Shown here: positions 16,629-25,090 of the stretch, in pieces | Numbering within the stretch: the stretch's first letter is position 1 | How the letters are laid out: each line of letters opens with the position of its first letter | Origin: Oscillospiraceae bacterium | GTDB taxonomy: Bacteria; Bacillota; Clostridia; Oscillospirales; CAG-382 | Length of the DNA stretch: 46,684 bases | Assembly: GCA_015064955.1 (NCBI GenBank) | Contig: SVRD01000015.1 | Coordinates: 1-46,684, forward strand | Direction of reading: 5' to 3' | Notes under the pieces: model-generated | Told to the model about the DNA's origin: nothing | The model's database searches: none | The model's input: the letters and a program-made list of their open reading frames with translations, nothing else | Translations under genes and position numbers: made by a program

Positions 16629-17681
16629 ATGACACTCGAGGAATTAAAAATACGGCAGCTGACAAATCAATATCTGATCAAAAAAGGCGAAAAGGAGCAA
16701 GTTGTCCGAGATCTTTGCGGTATTCAATCGCAGTTTTTGGTCAATGCTATACATTCGCTGAAAATACGTTGCGAAGATTTTGATGAGGCTACGGTCAAAG
16801 ACGGTCTTGTGAAGAATTGGACGATTCGGAGCACGGTGCACGTTTTTTCGGAAAGCGATCTACCGTTATTTATACGCTGTAACAACGGAAACGATTACCG
16901 CAAAAACGAGTGGAGCGGTTATTCGTTCTGGAACCAACGCGACAAATGGGCGTTGTCACCCGAACGGCAGAGTTATCTTTCTAAAGTGATCCTTGAATCA
17001 CTCGAGCACGGAGAAAAAACACGCGACGAGCTAAAACAGATTTGCCGCGAGCACGGGATGTATCACGCCGAGGAAAGCTGTATGTTCGAATCGTGGGGCG
17101 GAGGAATAGCCGAGCTTTGCAAGCGCGGATTTATGAACTACGTTGTGCAGGAAAAGAAGCTTTACTGCCTATCCCCTGATTTCACGCCGATTCCCGATGA
17201 AGAAGCAAAATTGGAAATTGCAAGGCGGTATTTTACAAATATCGCGCCCGCAACGGTGCACGATGCCATGTATTTCCTCGGCGCAAAACAAAGCGAGGTG
17301 AAAAAATGGATATCACAGCTTCCCGTCGAAAGTGCAAGCGTTGACGGAAAGACTTATTATTATATTGAAAACGGCAAGACGTACAACGACGGCATTCCGA
17401 AATGCATTTTTCTTGCGGGATTTGATCAGCTGATGCTCGGTTATCAGAAAAAGGAGAGTCTTTATCTTCCCCAAGCTCATTTGAGAAAAATTTTCAACCT
17501 CGCGGGGATTGTTATGCCGCCGATTCTGCTCGATGGGCGTGTTGTCGGAAAATGGAAAAAGAAAAACGGCAAGCTCACTATTGATCTTTTTGAATCCGTG
17601 GGAGAAAGAAAGAAAAAAGCGATCGTCCGCGAAGCAGAGTCGCTTTGGAACGACCTTAAAAGGATCGAAATAGAGGATTGA
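16629..17681 (+). CDS. Winged-helix DNA-binding domain protein (HTH_42, AlkZ/AlkX-like)
   Basis: A 350-residue protein of the HTH_42 family (PF06224), which includes DNA glycosylases AlkZ and YcaQ/AlkX that open crosslinked or alkylated bases. It shows the LCGIQSQF segment, a Q-x-Q (Q33, Q35) at the place where AlkX-type members carry their catalytic QxQ and AlkZ carries QxD. Also present are TIRSTVHVF and the late DGRVVGKWK beta hairpin. The ATG at 16629 is preceded by GGAGGAG; the upstream frame from 16569 crosses the promoter. Glycosylase activity is an inference, as many family members are untested. It shares operator-like words with the DeoR gene downstream. Confidence 0.8.
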   Translation: MTLEELKIRQLTNQYLIKKGEKEQVVRDLCGIQSQFLVNAIHSLKIRCEDFDEATVKDGLVKNWTIRSTVHVFSESDLPLFIRCNNGNDYRKNEWSGYSFWNQRDKWALSPERQSYLSKVILESLEHGEKTRDELKQICREHGMYHAEESCMFESWGGGIAELCKRGFMNYVVQEKKLYCLSPDFTPIPDEEAKLEIARRYFTNIAPATVHDAMYFLGAKQSEVKKWISQLPVESASVDGKTYYYIENGKTYNDGIPKCIFLAGFDQLMLGYQKKESLYLPQAHLRKIFNLAGIVMPPILLDGRVVGKWKKKNGKLTIDLFESVGERKKKAIVREAESLWNDLKRIEIED

Positions 17682-17687
17682 TCGCAA

Positions 17688-17767
17688 ACAAACGTGAACA
17701 TTCGTTAATTAAAATTCACGTTCGTTAACGTTTTGCTATTGACATACGTCAACAAACGTGGTATAGT
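17688..17767 (+). promoter_or_regulatory. DeoR promoter with operator-like repeats
   Basis: TTGACA (17739-17744), 17 bases, TATAGT (17762-17767). ACAAACGT occurs at 17688-17695 and again inside the promoter spacer at 17752-17759. AACGTGAA (17691-17698) is inverted as TTCACGTT (17715-17722), and CGTTAACG (17723-17730) is a palindrome. The AACG/CGTT-rich words suit a DeoR family operator and suggest autoregulation. Confidence 0.65.
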
Positions 17768-17836
17768 GTTAATGGAAATCGGGAACGGAGTCGACACGCA
17801 ACCGATTAAAACACGAAAGGAATGATCAGCGCAAGT

Positions 17837-18619
17837 ATGTTTATTGAAGAACGTCACCGCAAAATACTCGAGATTCTGGAATCGAAGGGAAGCATAAGCA
17901 CCGCCGAAATACAGCGGAAATTTTCTGTCGGATATGATTCCGCAAAACGCGATTTAAGAATACTTGAAGAAAAGGGCCTGCTCAAACGCACACACGGCGG
18001 TGCAATAGCCGTTCGTCAGGTGGGAGCAGGCAAGCCCTCGAATATCACCTGCAGAGATTTCAACGAGGTCAAAGAAAATTATCTCGCTATTGCGAAACGG
18101 GCAATTTCAATGATAAACAACAACGACGTCGTGTTTATCACCTCGGCGTCGATCGGCTATTTAATGGCGCAAAATCTGCCCGACGATCTGAAAATCCGCG
18201 CGGTTACAAACTCTATAATAGTGGCAGAGGCACTTCGGAGCAAGGAAAACGTTTCGGTGATTATGCTCGGCGGAGAAATGGACGCGAAGGGCAACTGCTA
18301 TGATGCGTTTGCTATCGAAACCATCAAAAGACTCCGTTTTGACAAATGCTTTCTGACCTCAGCCGCGATTTCGGCAAAATTCGGGCTTTCGATACAGAAA
18401 TCGCAAGCGATTAGCTTTTGGAACGCCGTTATCGACAATTCAAAGCAGGCGATCGGTCTTTACCCTACCGAAAAAATCGGTTTTGAGTCTATTGTCAGCA
18501 TTTGCAGTGCCGACAGATTGAACACGATCATCACCGATTGGGACGCACCCGAAAAGGAGCTTAAGGAGTTTGACGAGCTCGGTATTGAAATAGACATTGT
18601 CGAAAATAACAACGAATAA
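17837..18619 (+). CDS. DeoR/GlpR family transcriptional regulator
   Basis: A 260-residue DeoR family repressor. The N-terminal winged helix (MFIEERHRKILEILESKG, then KRDLRILEEKGLLKRTHGGA) is typical, and the rest is the DeoRC sensor domain that binds a phosphorylated sugar or nucleoside (NNDVVFITSAS, VSVIMLGGEM). The ATG at 17837 matches family starts; an in-frame ATG at 17822 would add five residues but sits only one base from AAAGG. It has its own promoter with repeats that also occur before the upstream HTH_42 gene, so that gene is a likely target. The effector sugar is unknown. Confidence 0.88.
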   Translation: MFIEERHRKILEILESKGSISTAEIQRKFSVGYDSAKRDLRILEEKGLLKRTHGGAIAVRQVGAGKPSNITCRDFNEVKENYLAIAKRAISMINNNDVVFITSASIGYLMAQNLPDDLKIRAVTNSIIVAEALRSKENVSVIMLGGEMDAKGNCYDAFAIETIKRLRFDKCFLTSAAISAKFGLSIQKSQAISFWNAVIDNSKQAIGLYPTEKIGFESIVSICSADRLNTIITDWDAPEKELKEFDELGIEIDIVENNNE

Positions 18620-18625
18620 CAAAAT

Positions 18626-18657
18626 ACGGCAGAGGTAACTCCTCTGCCGTGTTTTTT
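18626..18657 (+). terminator. Terminator after the DeoR gene
   Basis: ACGGCAGAGG (18626-18635) pairs perfectly with CCTCTGCCGT (18641-18650) across a 5-nt loop, followed by GTTTTTT. The phosphatase gene on the other strand ends 5 bases later. Confidence 0.9.
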
Positions 18658-18661
18658 CTTA

Positions 18662-19540
18662 TTAACTATTTGCGAGCTCGGTTATTTCGCGCTCGGTGAA
18701 TTTCAAGCCGCTTGAAGAAGCGATTTCCTGCCAGAGCGATTCGTTATCGAGCATAGTTCTGTCGCCGCCGCAATAATCAAGCATTTTTTCGAGTAATTTT
18801 ACCGCTATTTCGTCGCCTGTAATGATGTCGTAAAGTATGCCTATCGCCCAATATTTCGCGCAATCGACAAATCCGCTTTCGAAATGGCGGTGGATTACTG
18901 CCGAAAGGTCATATCCGACCTCGCGGAGAATGGGTATAATCTCGCCGTTTTCGATATTCAACAGCGCGTAGTGCGCCTTGCCCTTTACTCCGCGCGCGAC
19001 GCCGACAGAGCCGGGATTGATTATCGTTTTTCCGCCGACGGTGTATATATATTGCTTGTGCGAATGCCCCGTAAGCAGATATTTGTATTTCATTTGAGAT
19101 GCAACACCGTCTATATGCTTATCGCCCTTTTCGTAAAAGAAGCGGTCGTTGTCGCGCAGTGCGTGCGCGAGCTCAAGCTCGATTCCGAAAAGCTCGGCTT
19201 CGCGGTAAAACGGGAGTGACTCGAACAGATCGAGATCGGACTCGGTCAGCTGTTCGTAATTGTAAAGCCACGAGCCTGTTTTTGTTCCGCGCGAGAGCGA
19301 GATTTTGCCCTGCCTTGCCTCGAGAAGATAGCGCTCGCGGTTGCCGCGAATGATCATGCAGGGGTATTCCGATTTAAGTCGGTATATAAGGTCGAGAGTT
19401 TTGCGGGCGTCGGGGAAATCGGTCACAAAATCGCCGAGAAATACAAACGCCGACGCGCCGCTTACGAGAGCATCGTCAACACAAGCCGAAAACGCGATAT
19501 AATTTGAATGTATATCCGAAAAAACTGCCGCTTTTTTCAT
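18662..19540 (-). CDS. Cytoplasmic metallophosphatase (YfcE/MJ0936-like)
   Basis: A 292-residue calcineurin-like phosphoesterase without a signal peptide. Motifs: FSDIHSNY (D9, H11), LGDFVTDFP, RGNRERY (asparagine ligand) and LTGHSHKQY. NPGSVGVARG is the usual C-terminal landmark of the YfcE/MJ0936 group. About 90 extra helical residues follow the core. The start at 19540 (MKKAAV) has GGAG seven bases upstream; the open frame extends further but without homology. It lies 13 bases after trmL and is probably cotranscribed with it. Likely a phosphodiesterase or protein phosphatase; substrate not known. Confidence 0.85.
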   Translation of the reverse strand: MKKAAVFSDIHSNYIAFSACVDDALVSGASAFVFLGDFVTDFPDARKTLDLIYRLKSEYPCMIIRGNRERYLLEARQGKISLSRGTKTGSWLYNYEQLTESDLDLFESLPFYREAELFGIELELAHALRDNDRFFYEKGDKHIDGVASQMKYKYLLTGHSHKQYIYTVGGKTIINPGSVGVARGVKGKAHYALLNIENGEIIPILREVGYDLSAVIHRHFESGFVDCAKYWAIGILYDIITGDEIAVKLLEKMLDYCGGDRTMLDNESLWQEIASSSGLKFTEREITELANS

Positions 19541-19553
19541 AGCGTTTCTCCGA

Positions 19554-20051
19554 TCAATCGGGTCTGCCGGTGAGGTGTCCTTCATCGGAAAGGCTCGGAT
19601 AGCCAAGCTGGCGGAGCACCTCGTAGGCGCATATCGCGACCGCGTTTGAAAGGTTCAGAGAGCGGACGAAGCCGAGCATCGGGATACGGATACATTTTTC
19701 GTAGTTTTCCTTTAGCAAGGGCTCGGGCAGGCCGTGGGATTCCTTGCCGAAAACGAGATAGATGTCCTTGTCAATCGGGTATTCGACCTCGGAATGACAT
19801 TTTTGCCCCTTGGTAGAGCAGAAATAGAAATCGCCCGATTGGTTTTTCGAAATAAAATCTTCCCAATTTTTATAGCGGTCGACGGTTAAATATTGCCAAT
19901 AATCAAGTCCTGCGCGGCGGATAGTACGGTCGGAAAGCTCAAATCCGAGCGGCTCGATAAGGTGAAGATGACATCCCGTAACAGCGCAGGTGCGCGAAAT
20001 ATTGCCTGTGTTTTGCGGTATTTCGGGCTCATAAAGAACTATATGAAGCAT
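19554..20051 (-). CDS. trmL: tRNA (cytidine/uridine-34-2'-O)-methyltransferase TrmL
   Basis: A 165-residue SPOUT-class methyltransferase, length as in the family (about 155-165). It methylates the 2'-OH of the wobble nucleotide of tRNA-Leu isoacceptors using S-adenosylmethionine. The start LYEPEIPQNTGNI is diagnostic, and the trefoil-knot motifs VFGKESHGLP, IRIPM and SLNLSNAVAI are complete. GGGGAG precedes the ATG and a consensus promoter lies at 20082-20110. The divergent neighbour is glgB. Confidence 0.95.
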   Translation of the reverse strand: MLHIVLYEPEIPQNTGNISRTCAVTGCHLHLIEPLGFELSDRTIRRAGLDYWQYLTVDRYKNWEDFISKNQSGDFYFCSTKGQKCHSEVEYPIDKDIYLVFGKESHGLPEPLLKENYEKCIRIPMLGFVRSLNLSNAVAICAYEVLRQLGYPSLSDEGHLTGRPD

Positions 20052-20081
20052 AAAACTCCCCTTTTCTTCTTGTCACACGGG

Positions 20082-20110
20082 ATTATATCACAAGACAGAC
20101 GATTATGCAA
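20082..20110 (-). promoter_or_regulatory. Promoter of trmL
   Basis: On the - strand: TTGCAT (complement of 20105-20110), 17 bases, TATAAT (complement of 20082-20087), 31 bases before the trmL start. Confidence 0.7.
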
Positions 20111-20123
20111 GCTATATTAGCAC

Positions 20124-20152
20124 TTGATAAATCCGAAAAAGTGTATTATAAT
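20124..20152 (+). promoter_or_regulatory. Promoter of glgB
   Basis: TTGATA (20124-20129), 17 bases, TATAAT (20147-20152), 30 bases before the glgB start. Divergent from the trmL promoter, with 14 bases between them. Confidence 0.75.
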
Positions 20153-20181
20153 ACTTTGTAGTACGTTTCGGAGGTTTATCT

Positions 20182-22173
20182 ATGGCACTCGGAATTATAA
20201 AAGATGATCCATATCTCGCGCCGTTTGAAAAAGATCTTGACTTACGAATCGAATCTTACAAAGCAAAAAGAAGCGAGCTCGTATCGGAAGGCGAAAGTCT
20301 GATCGACTTTGCCAACGGATACGAATATTTCGGCATACACAAGACCGAAAACGGTTGGGTATATCGCGAATGGGCGCCCGGTGCCGACGAAATGTATTTC
20401 ACCGGTGATTTTGCAAATTGGAATTGCTATGCATATCCGATGAAGCGGATCGAAAACGGTGTTTTCGAGATATATCTCGAGGGCGTTGATTCGCTCTGCG
20501 TCGGGCAGAAGGTACAAGCGATAGTTATTCGCAACGGCGAATTTATGCGCCGCGTGCCCTCCTATGCGACACGTGTTGTGCAAAACCCCGTCACCTATGA
20601 ATTCTGTGCCGAGGTCGACGATATTTTGTTCGACGGGTTTGAATGGACCGATTCGGGATTCAAGCCGCAAAAAACGCCCTATATCTACGAATGCCACATC
20701 GGTATGGCGCAGGAGGAGGGCAGGATCGGAAGCTTTGACGAGTTTACCGAGAATATACTTCCCCGTATTAAAAGGCTCGGATATAACACCATTCAGATAA
20801 TGGCGATAATGGAGCACCCGTATTACGGCTCGTTCGGGTATCAGGTCTCGAACTTTTTCGCAGTCAGCTCGCGCTACGGCAAGGCAAGCGGGCTTAAAAG
20901 GCTGATAAACACGGCGCACAAAATGGGAATAACCGTTTTGCTCGACGTTGTTCATTCGCACGCTGTAAAAAACGGCGGCGACGGGCTGAATTATTTCGAC
21001 GGAACGCATTATCAGTATTTCCACGAGGGTGCACGCGGCTATCACACCGCTTGGGACACGAAGCTTTTCAATTACAATAAAAACGAGGTTCTGCATTTTC
21101 TGCTGTCGAACCTTAAATACTGGATGGAAATATTCCACTTTGACGGATTTCGATTTGACGGCGTTACCTCGATGCTTTATCACGATCACGGATTGGGAAG
21201 CGCTTTTACCGAATACAGTATGTATTTTTCGTTGAACACCGACACCGAGGCTGTGACTTATCTGATGCTCGCAAACGAGCTTATCCACAGCATAAACGAA
21301 AATGCCGTGACTGTTGCGGAGGATATGTCGGGTATGCCGGGTATGTGTATCCCGATAAGCGACGGCGGTATCGGGTTCGATTACCGTCTTTCGATGGGAA
21401 TACCTGACCTTTGGATAAAGCTTATCAAGGAATACCGCGACAACGACTGGGATATGTTCAAGCTCTGGTACGAGCTTACGTCGCGCCGAGAAAAAGAAAA
21501 GGCGATCGCATATACCGAATCGCACGACCAAGCACTTGTCGGCGACAAGACGATAATTTTCCGTCTTTGCGATGCCGATATGTATTGGTTTATGAACAAG
21601 GGCAGTCAAAGCCCGATAATCGACCGAGGTATCGCGCTTCATAAAATGATACGGCTTATCACCGCGACGACCGCGGGTGAGGGTTATCTGAACTTTATGG
21701 GCAACGAATTCGGTCACCCCGAATGGATCGATTTCCCCCGCGAGGGCAACGGTTGGAGCTATCATTACTGCCGAAGACAATGGAGTCTCGCCGACGACAA
21801 GCTTTTGAAATACGAATATCTTCTGAATTTCGACAAGGCGATGATCAAGCTTTTAAAGAGCGAAAGAATATTGAGCAAAAAGGCAAAGAGCCAATGGATA
21901 GACCAAAACGACAAAATATTGCTTTATACCAAGAAAAACAACGTTTTTGCCTTTAATTTCCACCCCGAAAGCTCGTTTACAAACTATTTCGTGCCTGTCG
22001 AGGAGGAAGGCGTTTACAGCGTTGTTCTTTCGAGCGACGACAAGGAATTCGGCGGATTCGAACGGATAGACAAGCAATTCAAATACACGGCGGAAAGAAC
22101 GAAGGACGGCAGAATCGGATTCTTCTGTTATTTACCGAGCCGCTGTGCAATAGTATTCAAAAAACAAAAGTAG
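20182..22173 (+). CDS. glgB: 1,4-alpha-glucan branching enzyme, eukaryote-like GH13_8 type
   Basis: A 663-residue glycogen branching enzyme: a CBM48 beta sandwich (about 45-145), the GH13 barrel and a C-terminal beta domain. Catalytic residues are the nucleophile in FRFDGV (D326), the acid in AEDMSG (E380) and the transition-state Asp in ESHDQ (D449). The signature DGVTSMLYHDHG is that of eukaryotic and some bacterial branching enzymes (GH13_8), not the classical E. coli-type GlgB. The closely spaced hpt and galT genes follow, but glycogen synthesis genes glgA/glgC are not in the window. CGGAGG precedes the ATG. Role: introducing alpha-1,6 branches in storage glycogen. Confidence 0.93.
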   Translation: MALGIIKDDPYLAPFEKDLDLRIESYKAKRSELVSEGESLIDFANGYEYFGIHKTENGWVYREWAPGADEMYFTGDFANWNCYAYPMKRIENGVFEIYLEGVDSLCVGQKVQAIVIRNGEFMRRVPSYATRVVQNPVTYEFCAEVDDILFDGFEWTDSGFKPQKTPYIYECHIGMAQEEGRIGSFDEFTENILPRIKRLGYNTIQIMAIMEHPYYGSFGYQVSNFFAVSSRYGKASGLKRLINTAHKMGITVLLDVVHSHAVKNGGDGLNYFDGTHYQYFHEGARGYHTAWDTKLFNYNKNEVLHFLLSNLKYWMEIFHFDGFRFDGVTSMLYHDHGLGSAFTEYSMYFSLNTDTEAVTYLMLANELIHSINENAVTVAEDMSGMPGMCIPISDGGIGFDYRLSMGIPDLWIKLIKEYRDNDWDMFKLWYELTSRREKEKAIAYTESHDQALVGDKTIIFRLCDADMYWFMNKGSQSPIIDRGIALHKMIRLITATTAGEGYLNFMGNEFGHPEWIDFPREGNGWSYHYCRRQWSLADDKLLKYEYLLNFDKAMIKLLKSERILSKKAKSQWIDQNDKILLYTKKNNVFAFNFHPESSFTNYFVPVEEEGVYSVVLSSDDKEFGGFERIDKQFKYTAERTKDGRIGFFCYLPSRCAIVFKKQK

Positions 22174-22185
22174 AGGAAACAAAGT

Positions 22186-22737
22186 ATGAAAGCGATAAAC
22201 GGTATCGAGGATTTTAATTCCCGAATCAAGAGAATTCTTATCACCGAAGAGGAGATCAAGACGGCAATCGCAAAGGCAGGCAAGGATATCAGCGATTCCT
22301 ACGACGGCAGACCGATCCTTCTTGTAAGCATTCTCAAGGGTGCATTTGTATTTATGGCAGACCTGCTCAGAGCGATAACCGTTCCCTGCGAGATCGGTTT
22401 TATGTGCGCGAAAAGCTATTACGAGGGCACCGTTTCGACAGGTGTTGTAAAGATCACGATGGATCTTGAACAGGATATCAGCAACTACCACGTTATCATC
22501 GTCGAGGACATTATCGACACCGGCAGAACGTTGAATGACGTTGTAAAGATGCTTAAAGCAAGAAACCCGCTTTCACTCAAGGTTATCACACTTCTTGACA
22601 AGCCCTCGAGAAGATTGGTCGATTTCGTGGCTGACGTTTCTCTCTTTACCATTCCCGACCACTTCGTTATCGGCTACGGCCTCGACTGCGCAGAGATCTT
22701 CCGCAATCTTCCCTACATAGCGGAATACACCGAATAA
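22186..22737 (+). CDS. hpt: Hypoxanthine phosphoribosyltransferase
   Basis: A 183-residue purine salvage enzyme converting hypoxanthine or guanine plus PRPP to IMP or GMP. The PRPP-binding motif VEDIIDTGRTL (E107, D108, T112) and the flexible-loop region KSYYEG are present, as is DKPSRR before the C-terminal hood VIGYGLD. It follows glgB by 12 bases, with AGAGGA overlapping the glgB stop. Length and motifs are complete for the family (about 175-185 residues). Confidence 0.95.
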   Translation: MKAINGIEDFNSRIKRILITEEEIKTAIAKAGKDISDSYDGRPILLVSILKGAFVFMADLLRAITVPCEIGFMCAKSYYEGTVSTGVVKITMDLEQDISNYHVIIVEDIIDTGRTLNDVVKMLKARNPLSLKVITLLDKPSRRLVDFVADVSLFTIPDHFVIGYGLDCAEIFRNLPYIAEYTE

Positions 22738-22773
22738 CTATTCAGAGCGAAGATAAATGGACTATTTCCGCCC

Positions 22774-22801
22774 TTGAAAGAAAAAACAGTTAATGTAAAA
22801 T
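22774..22801 (+). promoter_or_regulatory. Putative galT promoter
   Basis: TTGAAA (22774-22779), 16 bases, TAAAAT (22796-22801), then CGGAG before the galT start. Moderate match; read-through from hpt is also possible. Confidence 0.45.
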
Positions 22802-22831
22802 CAGCATGATTTTTTATACGGAGTGTCTGAT

Positions 22832-24319
22832 ATGATCTATACCTCGCTCAACAGACTTATTGGCTATGCACTGAAAAACGAGCTTATCACCCGCGACGAT
22901 ATCTACGTTGTCCGCAATAAGCTTATGGAAATTTTGTCGCTTTCGGACTGGGTCGAAGCAGATTTTGAAGAAAGCGATTCGGATATCGACGCTCTCCTTT
23001 TGCCGATAATCGAATACGCTTGTGAAAACAGCATAATCGCCGACACGGTCAACTCACGCGATCTTTTCGACACAAAAATAATGGGTGTTTTTACCCCTAT
23101 GCCCCGTGAGGTAAATGCAAGGTTCAGATCAGTTTACTCAAATTCCCCCGCCGCTGCAACCGAATGGTATTATTCCTTCAGCCAAAAGCTCAATTACGTG
23201 CGCGCGGGCAGGATCAAAAAGGATTTGAAATGGGAATTTGACAGCGAATACGGCAAACTCGATATTACGATAAACCGCTCCAAGCCCGAAAAGGACCCCC
23301 GCGATATCGCTGCGGCAAGAAATGCAAAGGCGGCTTGCTACCCGAAATGCCAGCTTTGCGCCGAAAACGCGGGATTTGCCGGCCACGCGACACACCCCGC
23401 AAGGCAGAACCTGCGCCCCGTTCCGATGACTGTAAACGGCGAGGAATGGCAGTTGCAGTATTCTCCCTACGGATATTACAACGAGCACTGTATCGCATTC
23501 AACACAAAGCATATACCGATGAAGATCGACGAACACGTTTTCGACAAGATGTTCGATATTCTCGACTTTTTGCCCCACTATTTCATCGGCTCGAATGCCG
23601 ATCTGCCCATTGTCGGCGGCTCGATACTCTCGCACGAGCATTTCCAAGGCGGCAATTACAGCTTTGCTATGGCAAGATCGGAAATCGAGCACAGCTTTAA
23701 AATAGATAGATTCGAGGAAATCAATGCGGGAATAGTGAAATGGCCGATGTCGGTTATCCGCGTTTCTTCCGAAAACAGAGAAAAGCTTGCTGAATGCTGT
23801 GCTTATATTCTCGAAAAATGGAGAGGATATTCCGACGCGGAGGCATTTATTTTCGCAGAGACGAATAGTATTCCTCACAACACGATAACCCCGATCGCAA
23901 GGAAAAACGGCAGCGCATACGAATGTGACCTTGTGCTGAGAAACAATATCACGACAGACGAGCGTCCGCTCGGGCTTTATCACCCCAACCCATCGCTCCA
24001 CCATATTAAAAAGGAAAACATCGGTCTTATCGAGGTTATGGGACTTGCGGTGCTTCCCGCAAGACTTGCCGAGGAGATCGTTCTGCTCGAAAACGCGATT
24101 CTTTCGGGTGCCGATCTTTACTCCGATGAAAAGCTCGCTCCGCACGCCGAATGGGTCGGAGAAATTTTGAGGAATTACTCTGTCGACAAGGAAAATATCC
24201 GCAATATTCTCGAGCAGGAGATCGGAAAGGTATTCCTCAACGTACTCGAGGACGCCGGCGTTTTCAAACGAAACGAATCGGGCAGAAGCGCATTTTTGAG
24301 ATTTATTTCGGTTCTGTAA
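22832..24319 (+). CDS. galT: UDP-glucose--hexose-1-phosphate uridylyltransferase, class II
   Basis: A 495-residue class II (Firmicute-type) GalT of the Leloir pathway, exchanging UMP between UDP-glucose and galactose-1-phosphate. The HIT-like active site GGSILSHEHFQGG gives H268-x-H270-x-Q272. The CQLCAENAGFAG segment and the SPYGYYNEH segment are typical of class II. The ATG at 22832 lies 8 bases after CGGAG; an upstream GTG at 22823 overlaps that site and is less likely. The galK and galE genes are not in the window. It ends at a shared terminator with the convergent ECF gene. Confidence 0.95.
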   Translation: MIYTSLNRLIGYALKNELITRDDIYVVRNKLMEILSLSDWVEADFEESDSDIDALLLPIIEYACENSIIADTVNSRDLFDTKIMGVFTPMPREVNARFRSVYSNSPAAATEWYYSFSQKLNYVRAGRIKKDLKWEFDSEYGKLDITINRSKPEKDPRDIAAARNAKAACYPKCQLCAENAGFAGHATHPARQNLRPVPMTVNGEEWQLQYSPYGYYNEHCIAFNTKHIPMKIDEHVFDKMFDILDFLPHYFIGSNADLPIVGGSILSHEHFQGGNYSFAMARSEIEHSFKIDRFEEINAGIVKWPMSVIRVSSENREKLAECCAYILEKWRGYSDAEAFIFAETNSIPHNTITPIARKNGSAYECDLVLRNNITTDERPLGLYHPNPSLHHIKKENIGLIEVMGLAVLPARLAEEIVLLENAILSGADLYSDEKLAPHAEWVGEILRNYSVDKENIRNILEQEIGKVFLNVLEDAGVFKRNESGRSAFLRFISVL

Positions 24320-24335
24320 GAAACATTTATAACAA

Positions 24336-24380
24336 AAAAGACACGGACGAAAGGCTTCTAACACCTTTGCCGTGTCTTTT
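24336..24380. terminator. Bidirectional terminator between galT and the ECF gene
   Basis: AAAAGACACGG (24336-24346) pairs with CCGTGTCTTTT (24370-24380). Inside, AAAGG pairs with CCTTT. T-runs flank both sides. Confidence 0.85.
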
Positions 24381-24392
24381 CTTTTGATTTGA

Positions 24393-24977
24393 TTATGCTT
24401 CTTTTTTGATGTTGAGCAATCTCACGATTACCGGGCTGAGAATGATATTTGTTGCAAGCTCAAAGAGGAAGTTTCCGCCTGCCAAGCCCAAAAACATATA
24501 TTCCGCCGCGTTTGAAAAGCCTGCCGCAGCGCCCCACTCGGTGATGGTTTCCATAAAGAACACCACGCCGCCGATAAAGAAGATACCGGTATTTACAACA
24601 GGACAAACGATCGCCGCAACGATAACAGCCGCATAAACGTTATGCTTCGACAGCGCCTTGTAAACAAGACCCGCACAAAGACCGCAGGCTGTTCCCTTTA
24701 CAAGAACGGTAATGATAGCGCCCGCCGCATTGACCGCGAGGAAAGGAGCCGCATCACCGCTCAGAAGCACCGCCGCGCCGAACATAAATCCCAGCCAAGC
24801 GCCGATCTTTGTTCCGCATTTTGCCGCGCCGACTACGATCGGAACAAGCACGAGCGTGATCGAAAACATACCGAAACGGATAAAGCTTCCGAGAAGCTGA
24901 AGCACGATAACAAGTGCGGTAAGGATAGCGCCGAGAACAAGAGTTTCGGTCGATGCTTTAGTATGCTGTTTATTCAT
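24393..24977 (-). CDS. ECF-type transporter S component, substrate unknown
   Basis: A 194-residue membrane protein with six hydrophobic segments, the substrate-binding S component of an energy-coupling-factor importer. It needs the shared EcfT and EcfA proteins, which are not in the window. The N-terminal helix (LVLGAILTALVIVLQLLG) has the alanine-rich face that docks with EcfT. The gene stands alone with a consensus promoter and no recognisable riboswitch, so the vitamin cannot be inferred. Its topology resembles FolT/PanT/RibU-like proteins. Confidence 0.85.
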   Translation of the reverse strand: MNKQHTKASTETLVLGAILTALVIVLQLLGSFIRFGMFSITLVLVPIVVGAAKCGTKIGAWLGFMFGAAVLLSGDAAPFLAVNAAGAIITVLVKGTACGLCAGLVYKALSKHNVYAAVIVAAIVCPVVNTGIFFIGGVVFFMETITEWGAAAGFSNAAEYMFLGLAGGNFLFELATNIILSPVIVRLLNIKKEA

Positions 24978-25019
24978 ATTGATTCCCCCTATTTATTCTT
25001 TTCGGGATTCTTTTGCTCG

Positions 25020-25048
25020 ATTATATCACCGCATTTAACAAAAATCAA
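25020..25048 (-). promoter_or_regulatory. Promoter of the ECF S component
   Basis: On the - strand: TTGATT (complement of 25043-25048), 17 bases, TATAAT (complement of 25020-25025). The leader is short and shows no riboswitch fold. Confidence 0.7.
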
Positions 25049-25090
25049 CGGCAAATATAACCCAAATCCATCACTGTCACAGGTGATTTT

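Noticed and set aside
20242-21780. 512-codon open frame on the - strand inside glgB
   Set aside because: Shadow of a complete branching enzyme with catalytic residues on the + strand.
25066-25086. Terminator between the GHL10 and ECF genes
   Set aside because: The ATCAC/GTGAT stem is only five pairs and its T-run is on the + strand, where no gene ends.
24978-25090. Riboswitch before the ECF S component
   Set aside because: Promoter lies close to the gene and the leader is too short for a thiamine, FMN, cobalamin or folate aptamer.
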